From Endozoicomonas montiporae CL-33 (lineage in GTDB: Bacteria; Pseudomonadota; Gammaproteobacteria; Pseudomonadales; Endozoicomonadaceae), in contig NZ_CP013251.1 of the NCBI RefSeq assembly GCF_001583435.1, forward strand, positions 1,881,617 through 1,945,616: a stretch of 64,000 nt of DNA, in the 5' to 3' direction. Both the position numbers and the translations under genes were made by a program. The notes beneath the pieces are model-generated. The model was not told the origin of the DNA, did no database searches, and saw only the letters and a program-made list of their open reading frames with translations. Positions 19,217-29,200 of this stretch are shown here, in pieces (position 1 is the first letter of the stretch; each line of letters begins with the position of its first letter).

Positions 19217-19355
19217 ATACCAATCGCAATAATTAGTTATTCTATTGCGTTGCCTTTTCAGCCGGTTATTCTGCGTTGGCATTCGTCGCCATAGCTACTA
19301 TCCATAGGGCATAAAGGCTATGGCTCCTCAAGAAGCTAATTATTTTGATTGGTAT
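19217..19355. repeat. 139-bp MITE-like intergenic palindrome (ataccaatc type)
   Basis: The left end ataccaatcgcaataattag and the right end (reverse complement ataccaatcaaaataattag) match at 18 of 20 bases. Inside is a smaller inverted repeat, gccatagc at 19288-19295 and gctatggc at 19317-19324. There is no coding capacity. Together with the terminator at 19088 it accounts for most of the 551-base gap between 19002 and 19552. An internal motif (ctgcgttg...catagc...gctatg) resembles the core of the repeat at 44953-45115. Confidence 0.65.
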
Positions 19356-19552
19356 AAGAATACATAGATGTATAAATGTCCATAAGGTTAGTTCTGTAGA
19401 AAAAATTCTATTATTCGGAGAGCTGAAAGTGATTTATTCAAAATGCTCCAGTTTGTCTGCAGCTATGGTGGTCCTCAGGTAGGTCAGGCTAATAGCTATT
19501 ACCACATTGCCGAAAAGACTGATAGAAAGACAAAGCAATTTGGAAAGCTATT

Positions 19553-19945
19553 ATGCCAAGGAGAATGACTCATACCGGGCAGGGAACGCATCAGACTTTA
19601 AAAAATATGTCGTATGAGAAAACGCTGGTTAGCTGGTTGATGATGGATGGCTGGCAGGTCTTTTTGCCGGTGCTGGATAATGGGCACTGCACCGATATCC
19701 TTATTTCTGATGGGCCACACTTCTATCGAATTCAGGTTAAAACCATAGAGAATAACAGCAGTCAGGTTGTGCATAATCAATGGCTGGATAAGAACGTTGA
19801 TGTAGTCGTTTATTTCGCTAGAACATCAAACTGGGGTGTTATTGCACCCGCTTTTACAGAGAAAAAGCGCTCACTGGATCATCCGAAACATAGAAAGTTC
19901 ATTCAGAGCCGAAAGGGTTTTTTAAGAGAGTTTCACCAGTTTTAA
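19553..19945 (+). CDS. Small PD-(D/E)xK-like protein
   Basis: A 130-residue protein. The segment CTDILISDGPHFYRIQVKTI has the D-(x)n-QxK arrangement of the PD-(D/E)xK nuclease superfamily, preceded by a helix with a conserved-looking glutamate (SYEKTLVSWLMMDGWQVFLP). It resembles the stand-alone PD-(D/E)xK family placed with intron or repair endonucleases. The first ATG has GGAAAG at good spacing; a later Met at codon 19 is an alternative. It stands alone, followed by a strong bidirectional hairpin shared with prc. Nuclease activity is inferred from the motif only. Confidence 0.65.
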   Translation: MPRRMTHTGQGTHQTLKNMSYEKTLVSWLMMDGWQVFLPVLDNGHCTDILISDGPHFYRIQVKTIENNSSQVVHNQWLDKNVDVVVYFARTSNWGVIAPAFTEKKRSLDHPKHRKFIQSRKGFLREFHQF

Positions 19946-19952
19946 TTAGAAA

Positions 19953-19986
19953 AAAGGGCAGTTGTTATAACTAACAACTGCCCTTT
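19953..19986. terminator. Bidirectional terminator between convergent genes
   Basis: aaagggcagttgtta and taacaactgcccttt form a perfect 15-bp stem with a four-base loop. The A-run and T-run at its sides allow termination of both the nuclease-like gene and prc. Confidence 0.85.
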
Positions 19987-20000
19987 GGTGAAAGAGTGTT

Positions 20001-22127
20001 TCAGGCGGCCTGTGCAGGCTTAATGGCCTGCTTTTTCAGGCGGATCATATCATTAAGAATTTCACCGGCTTCTTTCACAAAGGCGTCGGCTTCTTTCTTC
20101 TGGTCTTTTTTGTCCTTCTTATTCAGGGCTGCCTGTTCAGCTTCTTCAAGCTCATCAAGATTGTTGAGCAACTCTTCTCCTTTGGCTTTTCTCAAACGGT
20201 TTTCGATAGCAAGGCGCTGGCTGCGCATGGACTGAACTTCCAGCCGACGTTTCTCTTCATTCAGTGAAACTTTTGTCTTGTTCTCATAGCGGGTGAGATA
20301 ATCTTTCATTTCATTCAGGTAAACGAAATCCGGATTGTTTCGGGTGCGCTGTTGATGCTTTTTCTCCAGTTTAGGGAAGTATGCATTCAGATCGCCGTAG
20401 CGCTGGAATTTTACCGGATTGATGGTGTCCCAGGGCAAGGCGTCTGGCAGTTTGTTCTCGCCGATATCCCGCGCTTCATACAGTGATGGATAACTGATGT
20501 CCGGCAGTACACCCTGGTTCTGGGTGCTTTGACCCGATACCCGGTAGAATTTCGCCAGAGTCAGCTTCAGTTGCCCGTGGTTGAGTGGCTGAATGCTCTG
20601 TACGGTGCCTTTTCCGTAAGTCTGGCTGCCGATCACAATGCCGCGGCCATAATCCTGAATGGCTCCGGCAAAGATTTCTGACGCGGAAGCGCTGAGTCGA
20701 TCCACCATGACGGCCATTGGTCCGTCGTATACTTGTCTGGGATCAGGATCTTCCTGCTTGTCCATTCTGCCACGGCTGTCACGCACTACCACCGTTGGAC
20801 CCTTGCCAATAAACAAACCAGTCAGTTCGTTGGCTTCCTGTAACGAGCCACCACCGTTGGCACGCAGGTCGATAACCAGACCGTCGATGTTTTGCTTCTT
20901 CAGATCTTCAATCAGCTTGCGTACATCTCTGGTTGTGCTTTTGTAATTGGGGTCACCGGCCTGTGCTGCACGGAAGTCAATGTAAAAGGTTGGAATTTCA
21001 ATCACACCGAGTTTGCGGGTGACGCCTTTGTCTTTGACTTCAATAATTTTGCTGCTGGCGTCCTGTTCTTCCAGTTTCACCTTATCGCGAACAATGTCGT
21101 AAATCCGGGTGGTCTGGCTCTGGCTGGCACCGGGAATGACTTCCAGACGTACCAGTGTTTTCTTTTTACCGCGAATCAGCTTCACAACGTCGTCCAGTCG
21201 CATGCCTACCACGTCTTCAAGCTGACCTTTGCCCTGAGCTACGCTGACGATTTTATCACCAGGTTTTAATTGCCCTGCCAGATCGGCCGGTCCGCCCGGT
21301 ACTATGCTAACCACCTTGGTGTATTCGTCTTCTGACTGCAGAACAGCGCCAATGCCTTCTAGCGACAGGCTCATATTAATGTCAAAGTTTTCTGCGGTCT
21401 GGGGTGAAAAGTATTGGGTGTGTGGGTCGAAAATGCTGGTGAAAGCATTGATGTAAGTCTGGAATGCGTCTTCGCTTTTGCTCTGGTGCAGGCGGCGAAG
21501 CAGGTTGGTGTTGCGGCGCTTGAGCTGCTCGATCACTTCATCGTCGGTACGATTGCTGAGTTTGAGAGACAGAATGCTGTCTTTTAGCTGTTGATCCCAC
21601 AGTTCACGCTGGGCTTTCTCATCGGTTAACCAGGGCGAGTCTTTGCGATCCACCACCAGTTCGGCATCGGTTTTCAGATTGATGCTGCCAATGCCTTTAT
21701 CTACCCTTGTCAGAAGGTAACGTGCCCGGTCACCAGCGCGTTCACGGTAACGGTTAAACATTTCAAAAGCAGGCTTCAGGTCGCCGCTTTTAAGCGAACT
21801 GGCCAGTTTCTCGCGATAGCGTTGGAACTCATCAATGTCTTTTTGCAGAAAGAAACTGCGATTAGGATCGAGTCGATCAAGATAGCGTTGAAACACCTTG
21901 TCGGCGTTTTCCTGATCAACAGGTAGTTTGCGATAGTGATTTCTGGACAGAAGCTGTACGACATTCACACTGGCAATGGCCTGCTGCAGTGTCGGGGAAA
22001 GGTCTTCCAGTTCCCGTTCCAGATTCTGGTCAGCAGCAAAAACCGGGCTGGTGGCCAGACAGATGGCTGTGAACAGTGCAATGAAAACCGATGTGTATTT
22101 CCTTGCAAGTTGCAGGGTCGGTATCAT
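20001..22127 (-). CDS. prc: Tail-specific (C-terminal processing) protease Prc
   Basis: Periplasmic S41-family protease that degrades proteins with non-polar C-termini and trims cell-wall enzymes. The 708 residues begin with a signal peptide (cleavage near ATSPVFAAD). The N-terminal domain is followed by a PDZ domain near residues 255-330 (VSIVPGGPADLAGQLKPGD). The S41 catalytic region holds the Ser in LSASASEIFAGA near 480 and the Lys in TYGKGTVQ near 505. The C-terminal DUF3340-type helical region ends in an alternating K/E stretch. Length and order match E. coli Prc. It is a single gene with its own terminator. Confidence 0.95.
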   Translation of the reverse strand: MIPTLQLARKYTSVFIALFTAICLATSPVFAADQNLERELEDLSPTLQQAIASVNVVQLLSRNHYRKLPVDQENADKVFQRYLDRLDPNRSFFLQKDIDEFQRYREKLASSLKSGDLKPAFEMFNRYRERAGDRARYLLTRVDKGIGSINLKTDAELVVDRKDSPWLTDEKAQRELWDQQLKDSILSLKLSNRTDDEVIEQLKRRNTNLLRRLHQSKSEDAFQTYINAFTSIFDPHTQYFSPQTAENFDINMSLSLEGIGAVLQSEDEYTKVVSIVPGGPADLAGQLKPGDKIVSVAQGKGQLEDVVGMRLDDVVKLIRGKKKTLVRLEVIPGASQSQTTRIYDIVRDKVKLEEQDASSKIIEVKDKGVTRKLGVIEIPTFYIDFRAAQAGDPNYKSTTRDVRKLIEDLKKQNIDGLVIDLRANGGGSLQEANELTGLFIGKGPTVVVRDSRGRMDKQEDPDPRQVYDGPMAVMVDRLSASASEIFAGAIQDYGRGIVIGSQTYGKGTVQSIQPLNHGQLKLTLAKFYRVSGQSTQNQGVLPDISYPSLYEARDIGENKLPDALPWDTINPVKFQRYGDLNAYFPKLEKKHQQRTRNNPDFVYLNEMKDYLTRYENKTKVSLNEEKRRLEVQSMRSQRLAIENRLRKAKGEELLNNLDELEEAEQAALNKKDKKDQKKEADAFVKEAGEILNDMIRLKKQAIKPAQAA

Positions 22128-22599
22128 GGATTATGAAGCTCCGTGTCGTATTGTCGGTATCAAACAGCTCCGGGCGCTGATTTCCTGAGATGCAAACAGC
22201 ATAAATAACGCCTTGGCTATACACTTTGAATCAGTAAGCATTGGCAGATGGTTTGTCATCTTTGTCGTTCTCATCCGATAGCAGACTGCTCATCAATGAC
22301 TGATTCATGGGACATAAGTCCTAATAATTTCATGTCGGCTAATCAGCGTAACCGCTGAGTGCTTAAAACATACAACAGCCCGAAAGACCTTGCAGGCAGA
22401 TGACGAGTCCTTCTGCTTATTTTTCGACATTGACAGACTGAAGCACTAAGTAAACAGTCATAGACCGCTTACAGAAACAGAATACAGGTATGCCATAGGA
22501 GTGGGCAACTTGCTTTCGTAAGAACTTGGTAAGGAATGCAGGAAGGGTGCTTTAACGTGACAGGGAAAGACGTCTGCCTTCCCCTATCCAGCTGTAAAT
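22128..22599. other. Non-coding gap between prc and a small ORF
   Basis: This 472-base stretch holds the upstream region of prc. I see no convincing reading frame, RNA gene, terminator or repeat in it. Confidence 0.5.
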
Positions 22600-22797
22600 T
22601 CAGTTATACCCGCGAACAAAACAGGTAGAGTCATCCTGTCGCGCAGCGGGAATGCTCGACGAGGCTTTCAGCAGCGGTTTCAGCTTGTTGTACTGGTCTC
22701 CTTTGTCACCCTGAATCGTGGTGGACAGAGCGTTTTTAGGATGATGCTGAGCCGGGATTCTATGCTGGTATTTCATAATCAGTTCCGCTGTTTGCAC
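22600..22797 (-). CDS. Possible small basic protein
   Basis: A 65-codon frame from GTG, or 58 codons from the ATG at 22776 that has a weak GGAA upstream. It is rich in Q, K and S with no motif. It sits in an otherwise empty gap between prc and the aminopeptidase gene. There is no homology I can recall, and it may not be translated. Confidence 0.3.
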   Translation of the reverse strand: MQTAELIMKYQHRIPAQHHPKNALSTTIQGDKGDQYNKLKPLLKASSSIPAARQDDSTCFVRGYN

Positions 22798-22926
22798 TTT
22801 CGTTTGATTTACTGTGCATTTTCTAGGTTAACAGGCTCATCTGGCTTCGGAACTCTGGATTTGTACTTAATCTGCGACTGTTGATTATGTTCTGCAAGAC
22901 AATGTAATTGGCGTGTTCGTTTTGTA

Positions 22927-22943
22927 ACCGGATGCAATCCGGT
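22927..22943 (-). terminator. Stem-loop after the aminopeptidase gene
   Basis: accggat-gca-atccggt is a perfect seven-base stem 40 bases past the apeB stop. It lacks a clear T-run, so it may stabilise the mRNA end rather than terminate. Confidence 0.35.
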
Positions 22944-22982
22944 GCCAGCTTGAAAGCAGCAACTGCACCGGGTTGTAACAAA

Positions 22983-24287
22983 TCAGATTTGATCTTTCGC
23001 AAAAAAGCGTTGTAACACCTGATTCAACTGGAAGGCATCGCGGGTTCCGGCGGTCTCCCTGATGGAATGCATGCCAAAAGTGGGAAGACCTATATCCAGT
23101 GTCCGAATCCCCAGCTCTCCGGCAGTCAGAGGGCCAATGGTACTGCCACAGGCGAGATCGGTTCGGGTGACGAAGTACTGATAGTCGGCACCGGCTTCGC
23201 GACACAGCAAACCAAACAGGGCGCAGGTCTCATCGTTGGAAGCGTAACGCTGGTTGGCGTTAATTTTCAGAACGGCACCTTTGTTCAGCAGCGGTTGATG
23301 GTTGCCTTCATGACGGTCAGCGTAGTTAGGGTGAACACCATGGGCATTATCCGCCGAGATAATCATGGATCGGGCAATGGCCTGAGCCAGAGCTTCAGTG
23401 GAACCTGCTACCCGGTGCAGAATGGTTTTCAGCATAGGACCCTGAGCGCCGGTTGCAGACTGGCTGCCGCACTCTTCATGATCATTACACACCAGCACCA
23501 TAGGAGCGGAGCTATTATCAAGTGCTTCAATCATGGCGGTCATGCCAACGTAGCAGCTGAGCAGATTATCCAGCGACTGACTGACAATAAACTCGTCTTT
23601 CAAACCAATGATGGCAGCGCCCTGTGTGTCGTAGAAACTCAGGTCATACTCCAGTACTTCCGTAACGTCAGTGACACCTTCTTCTGCTAACTGTTCTTTT
23701 AACAGGGCGCGGAAGTCGGCTTTTTCGTCTTTGCCCAGCTGGCACAGTATGGGTGGAATATCCGTCTGCGGATTAACACTGCGCTTTTTGTTGGCTTCCC
23801 GATCAAGGTGGATGGCCAGGCTGGGTATATAAGCGACGGCTTTACGGTAATTAATCAGGCTGGATTTCAGTTCACCGGCAGTATCAATATAAAAAACGCG
23901 TCCGGCTATGGACAGGTCGCGGTCAAACCATGGGTTTAACAACGCTCCGCCGTAAACTTCAACCGCCAGTTGCAGGTATTGGTGTTTGTGCAATTCAGGT
24001 TGAGGTTTGACTTTCAGACAGGGAAAATCGGTGTGCCCGCCCACCATACGAAAGCCTTGCTGGTGGTTGCCATTGGTAAAAGCAACAATGGATGAGTCGT
24101 TACGAGTCACATAATAACGACCATTGTCTTTCAGTTGCCAGGCTTGCGATTCGTTCAGTTGCACAAAGCCGTGCTGCTCCAGCTTGGCAACCATGTTTTT
24201 AACGGCGTGGTAAGGGGTGGGGGACTCCCGCAAGAACTCGACCAGATTCTGGTTAAAGTTCTGCTGGAGAGAGGGTGTTTGACTCAT
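22983..24287 (-). CDS. apeB: M18-family aspartyl/broad aminopeptidase
   Basis: Cytosolic zinc aminopeptidase of family M18 (ApeB/DNPEP type), forming large oligomers in known members. The 434 residues show the metal-binding elements: GGHTDFPCLKVKP near residue 80, the CNDHEECGS segment (catalytic Glu and metal ligand) near 268, and ISADNAHGVHPNY plus a C-terminal GMHSIRET that contributes the last His. The length fits bacterial ApeB. It is divergent from the glycosyltransferase gene with only 47 bases between starts, so promoters must overlap. Confidence 0.94.
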   Translation of the reverse strand: MSQTPSLQQNFNQNLVEFLRESPTPYHAVKNMVAKLEQHGFVQLNESQAWQLKDNGRYYVTRNDSSIVAFTNGNHQQGFRMVGGHTDFPCLKVKPQPELHKHQYLQLAVEVYGGALLNPWFDRDLSIAGRVFYIDTAGELKSSLINYRKAVAYIPSLAIHLDREANKKRSVNPQTDIPPILCQLGKDEKADFRALLKEQLAEEGVTDVTEVLEYDLSFYDTQGAAIIGLKDEFIVSQSLDNLLSCYVGMTAMIEALDNSSAPMVLVCNDHEECGSQSATGAQGPMLKTILHRVAGSTEALAQAIARSMIISADNAHGVHPNYADRHEGNHQPLLNKGAVLKINANQRYASNDETCALFGLLCREAGADYQYFVTRTDLACGSTIGPLTAGELGIRTLDIGLPTFGMHSIRETAGTRDAFQLNQVLQRFFAKDQI

Positions 24288-24334
24288 AGAGACTCCTGAT
24301 ATCAGCTGGTGTGCCAGCGAACTTGTTATTATTC

Positions 24335-25444
24335 ATGAAAATATTACTGCTGTCTGCCTACGATGCCATGAGCCATCGTTATTGGCGCAAAGGACTGGTT
24401 GAAGCATTTCCTCAATTTAACTGGACAGTGTTAACACTGCCAGCCCGTTACTTCAGCTGGCGACTGCGTGGCAATAGTCTGAGTTGGGCATTTGGACAAC
24501 GGGAGGTGCTGGAGCAGAGCTATGATTTGCTGATCTGTACGTCAATGACTGACCTGTCTGCCTTAAAAGGAATGGTGCCCGGCCTGGCGAAAGTACCAAC
24601 GCTCTGTTACTACCATGAAAACCAGTTTGCCTATCCTCAGTCCGACGATCAGCAGGCTAATGTTGAACCGTTAATGTTGAATCTTTACACGGCGCTGGCA
24701 GCTGATCGGGTGTTGTTTAATACGACTTATAACCGGGATACTTTTTTTAAAGGTGCTGAACGGTTGCTGAAGAAACTGCCTGATCATGTGCCGTTATCGG
24801 TTATTGATCGATTGCGGCAGAGGTCTGCGGTTTTGCCTGTGCCTCTGCCAGATACAGTCTTCCCGCGCTGCGGCTCTCATCGTAAGGCTGTTAGCAAACC
24901 GGTGCGTATTGTCTGGGCTGCACGATGGGAGTATGACAAGGGTGGTGACCGGTTACTGGCGGTGCTGCAGGAACTTGAACGGCGTCAGCTGGATTTCAGG
25001 CTGTGTATTCTCGGGCAACGATTCAGAAATACGCCCATGGAATTCGATCTTATCGGGCAAGTGTTCAGTCACCGTCTTGATCAATTTGGTTACGCCAGTA
25101 GCAGGGAAGACTATCTGCATTGGCTGCGTCAGTCGGATATCGTTCTTTCGACGGCTATTCATGAATTTCAGGGTGTTTCCATTCTTGAAGCCGTAACCAG
25201 CGGTTGTGTTCCGGTGCTGCCCGATCGGGAAGTGTATCCGGAACTGTTTGATTCGCAGTATATCTATCCGGACTGCGGCGATGATGTGTTGGCTGAGGCC
25301 GTTGCAGCTGCTGATGTGATTGAACGACACATGCAGCTGATTGGCAGTGAAAGCGCTCAGCCGCCCAGTGTTGATCACTATCGCTGGTCAAATCTCAGAC
25401 ACGATTATTTGGAGCAAATGCTTCAGGTTGTGAACAGCTTCTAA
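24335..25444 (+). CDS. DUF3524 glycosyltransferase, probable tRNA-queuosine alpha-mannosyltransferase
   Basis: A 369-residue GT4-like glycosyltransferase. The N-terminus MKILLLSAYDAMSHRYWRKG and the segment CYYHENQFAYPQ are hallmarks of the DUF3524 (GTDC1/QTMAN) family, which adds mannose to queuosine in tRNA-Asp. The C-terminal Rossmann half has the nucleotide-sugar region (ARWEYDKGGDRLL, then STAIHEFQGVSILEAV with the usual E-x7-E-type site). An upstream in-frame GTG (24311) would add eight residues not seen in the family, so the ATG at 24335 is preferred. Its stop overlaps that of the convergent marC gene by four bases. The substrate is inferred from the family. Confidence 0.82.
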   Translation: MKILLLSAYDAMSHRYWRKGLVEAFPQFNWTVLTLPARYFSWRLRGNSLSWAFGQREVLEQSYDLLICTSMTDLSALKGMVPGLAKVPTLCYYHENQFAYPQSDDQQANVEPLMLNLYTALAADRVLFNTTYNRDTFFKGAERLLKKLPDHVPLSVIDRLRQRSAVLPVPLPDTVFPRCGSHRKAVSKPVRIVWAARWEYDKGGDRLLAVLQELERRQLDFRLCILGQRFRNTPMEFDLIGQVFSHRLDQFGYASSREDYLHWLRQSDIVLSTAIHEFQGVSILEAVTSGCVPVLPDREVYPELFDSQYIYPDCGDDVLAEAVAAADVIERHMQLIGSESAQPPSVDHYRWSNLRHDYLEQMLQVVNSF

Positions 25445-26049
25445 AGCAGAAAGTACTCTTTAATGCCTGCCAGTACATTGGCAACGGCGACAGAGGTCAG
25501 AATCAAGCCCATGACCCGGCTGATGATGCTGGCACCGCTGTCGCCTATAAATCGATGGACCTTACTGGCTCCGAGCATCAGCAACAAGGTAATAAACAAC
25601 ACCGATATCATAATTGCGGTGGTTTGTGCCTGTTCCAGCACGCTGTAGTGGTGGTTTTCTGTGAGCAGAACCGCGGCCAGCATGGCTCCCGGACTGGCGA
25701 TGGACGGCACTGCCAGAGGGAAGATGGCTTTTTCTGTGGCAGAGGTTGCCATTTTGACTTCTTCTTCCGGCTTGCTTTCACCAAAGATCATGGACAGGGC
25801 AAAAATAAACAGGACAATCCCGCCAGCAATCTGAAAAGCCGAAAGAGGGATGTTAATGATTTTCAGAATGACTTCACCCGCCATTACAAAAAAGATCAGA
25901 ATCGATCCGGAAGCCAGTGCTGCTCTTACAGCAATTTTTCTTTTCAGCGATTCGTCATACCGACTGGTGACCGCTATAAAAACCGGTACAGTACCAATGG
26001 GGTCAATGACAGCAAAAAAGAAAATAAAGGTGGCTAAAAGATCGATCAT
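25441..26049 (-). CDS. marC: MarC-family integral membrane protein
   Basis: A 202-residue protein with six predicted membrane helices in the MarC (UPF0056) arrangement. The first helix FIFFFAVIDPIGTVPVFIA carries the conserved DPxGxxPxF motif, repeated in weaker form as VPSIASPGAM before the fourth helix. The physiological substrate of this family is not firmly known; the old link to multiple antibiotic resistance is not supported in E. coli. Single gene, convergent with the glycosyltransferase. Confidence 0.9.
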   Translation of the reverse strand: MIDLLATFIFFFAVIDPIGTVPVFIAVTSRYDESLKRKIAVRAALASGSILIFFVMAGEVILKIINIPLSAFQIAGGIVLFIFALSMIFGESKPEEEVKMATSATEKAIFPLAVPSIASPGAMLAAVLLTENHHYSVLEQAQTTAIMISVLFITLLLMLGASKVHRFIGDSGASIISRVMGLILTSVAVANVLAGIKEYFLL

Positions 26050-26189
26050 GAATACCTCTTACGGCAATGGCAAACAGTACGAGTGGTTGCAATGAAGAAT
26101 AAACAACCGGGAACCGATTATGTTGGGGAAGGTGCTGATTTTTCAAGGTTGGTGGGCGTGGTCAGATTTCACAGCTTGTGCATGAAGGG

Positions 26190-26219
26190 CAGGGGCTGTA
26201 CTGAAGTGCACAGCCCCTG
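26190..26219 (-). terminator. Stem-loop after the RND efflux operon
   Basis: caggggctgt and acagcccctg pair (10 bp) around a loop of ten bases, ten bases past the pump gene stop. No T-run follows on the minus strand, so Rho-independent termination is uncertain. Confidence 0.5.
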
Positions 26220-26228
26220 ACAGATTCT

Positions 26229-29200
26229 TCAGGCTGCCGCCTGTTGAGCAATCTGTTCTTCCAGTTGGTGACTGACGAACTCAGGAGACTGGGTCTTCTG
26301 AGCCAATAGGGCATACATTGACGGTACTACGAAGATGGTAAGCAGGCTGGAAACCAGTACACCAAAGAAAACGATAATACCAATGGCATAACGGGATTCT
26401 GAGCCAGCACCACTGGCCAACAGCAGGGGGACAGAACCCGCAACGGTGGTGAATGCGGTCATCAGAATCGGGCGTAAACGCTGCCTGGCCGCCTGAATAA
26501 CGGCTTGCTCAAATGCCAGACCCTGGTCGCGTAACTGATTGGCAAACTCAACAATAAGAATACCGTTCTTCGTTGCCAGACCGATCAGCATAATCAGTGC
26601 CAGCTGGCTGTAGATATTCAGGCTTTCACCGGTCAGAAGCAATCCGCCCAAAGCGCCGGCAATACCCAGAGGTACGGTCAGCATAACCACCAACGGGTGC
26701 ACAAAGCTTTCAAACTGTGCCGCCAGTACCAGGAAAACAATGATCAGAGCCAGTGCAAAAACATAGGCAATGGAACTCTGGTTGCTGCGGTACTCCAGTG
26801 ATTCGCCTTTGTAATTGATAATGGCCTCGGCGGGCAGGTTATCAACCACCAGCTGATCCAGATAATCCAGAGCTTCACCCAGAGAGTAACCGTCCTGCAG
26901 ACTGGCAGACAGGGTGATGGCACGGTTGCGATTATAGTGACGCAGTCGTGCAGATTTGCCGACTTCACGAATGCTTACCAGGTTATCAAGGCGAATAAAT
27001 TGTCCGGAAGTGGCAGATCGAACATAGAGTTGTGACAGGTCATCTGCCGATAAAAACTGTTCTTCAATGCCCCGGACAAACACATCGTACTCTTCACCGC
27101 GTTCCATAAAGGTGGTGATGTTTTTGCCGCCCAACATGATTTCCAGCGTGTTGCCGATTTCTTCAGCTGATACGCCTAATTGCTGGGCTCTTTCCCGATC
27201 GATAGATACTTCCATCTGTGGCTGGTTCTGGTTGAAATCCACATCCAGATCCGACAGGCCGGGGTTTTCTTTTGCCAGTTCCATCAGCAGGTCGGTCCAC
27301 TCAACCAGCTGATCAAATGATCCGCCGCCGATAACAAACTGCACCGGATTGCTGGAGCCCCCCATAAAAGAGCGAACAATCGGGAATGCCTGAACGTGAG
27401 GAATCTGTGCAAACTCTTCACGAATCATATCGGAAAATTCAAACACACTGATGCCCCGCTCGCTCCAGTCTTTGAAGCCGAGAATCATGATGCCCGAGTT
27501 GTCGCCCATCGCACCCCAGCCGGGGGTTTGCAGGTAGGAGTAATCAATGGCGCCATCGCCGATTTTCGGCAGCAGTACGGCCTCGATCTCTTCGGCGGCT
27601 TCTTTCATGGCTGGATAGCTGGAGCCTTCCGGACCTCGAATGATCACAAACATGCTGCCGCGATCTTCTCTGGGCATAAAGGCTTTCGGCACCATGTTGT
27701 AGAGAACGACAGAGGAGGCAACCGAAGCAATCAGGATAGTCAGCCCCAGCAGTTTACGACGAACAAACACGGTCACCAGACGTTCATAGCCGTTTTCCAG
27801 TTTATTCAACTGACGTTCGGTGAACTGGTTCAGGCGAGAAGGTTTGGTGTTCAGTTTCAGGAACCTGGAGCCCATCATCGGTGACAGGGTCAGTGCCACA
27901 AGGCTTGAAAAGCAGACGCTGCCTGCCAGTGTCAGAGCGTATTCACGGAACAGAATGCCGACCATGCCGCCCATAAAGACGACAGGCACAAACACCATTA
28001 CCAGTACCACAGTGGTGGCAACGACCGCAAAACCCACTTCGCGGGCACCATGCCATGCGGCGAACAGAGATGGTTTGCCCATTTCCAGGTGCCGATGGAT
28101 ATTTTCCAGCACAACAATAGCGTCATCGACCACAAGACCAATCGCCAGAACCAGAGCCAGCAGGGTCAGGATGTTGATGGAAAAGCCCATGACCCAGATA
28201 ACGGCAAACGCGGCGATGAGTGAAACCGGCACTGTAACCGCTGGAATCAGCGTCGCGCGGGCATTACCCAGAAAGATATACAGCACCAGAATAACAAGTG
28301 CGATAGTAATCGCCAGTGTCGTGTATACTTCGTCAATCGCGCCCTGGATAAAGATAGAGGAATCGTGGGTTGTGCCCAGTGTTGTGCCTTCTGGCAGGAA
28401 GGGTTCGAAAGCCGCCATTTCACGCTTAACGTTGTTAATGACCTCCAGTGGATTGGCGTTTGAAATGGGCACAATACCAATGGTCACCACGTTTTTGCCG
28501 TCCACTTTCGAAAGGCTTTCTTCTACTTTGGGGCCGGTGCCAATAGTGGCAATGTCTTCCAGATAAACCGTTGATGTGCCGCTCTGACGGATCACCAGAC
28601 GGCGGAACGCTTCAGCGTCGTCATACTCACGCAATACTCTCACCGGTATAGAACGCTGGTCGCCTTTAACGGTACCTGCTGGCAATTCAATATTATTGCG
28701 GCGCAGGGCGCTTTGCACATCGGTGGCTGTCAGTTGTCGTGCAGCCATGGCAATAGGGTCAAGATCGATACGCATGACATACTGACGACCGCCGTATATG
28801 TCGGCAGAGCTGACGCCATCCACCAGACTCAGCCGGTCCTGCAGGGTTCGTTCCGCATAATCGGTGAGCTCTACTGGCGACAGGGTTTCGCTTTGCAGGG
28901 TAACGTTCAGAACGGATTCGCCGGTACCGCTGTTTTTCCAGACAATGGGTGATTCCGCCTCGTCGGGCAGTCGCCAGCTGGCACGGGACATGGCTTCCCG
29001 TACGTCGTTGGCAGCGACTTCCATATCGGTTTCAGTGGAAAATTCAACGGTGATTCGTGAAACGCCGTGCATGCTCTGGCTTTCAATGGAACGAATGCCG
29101 TCGATCCCTCCCAGGCGGTCTTCAAGCACATTGGTGATCTTGGACTCGACGACATCTGCTGATGCCCCGGTATAGCTTGTGTGAACCGATACCCTGGGCG

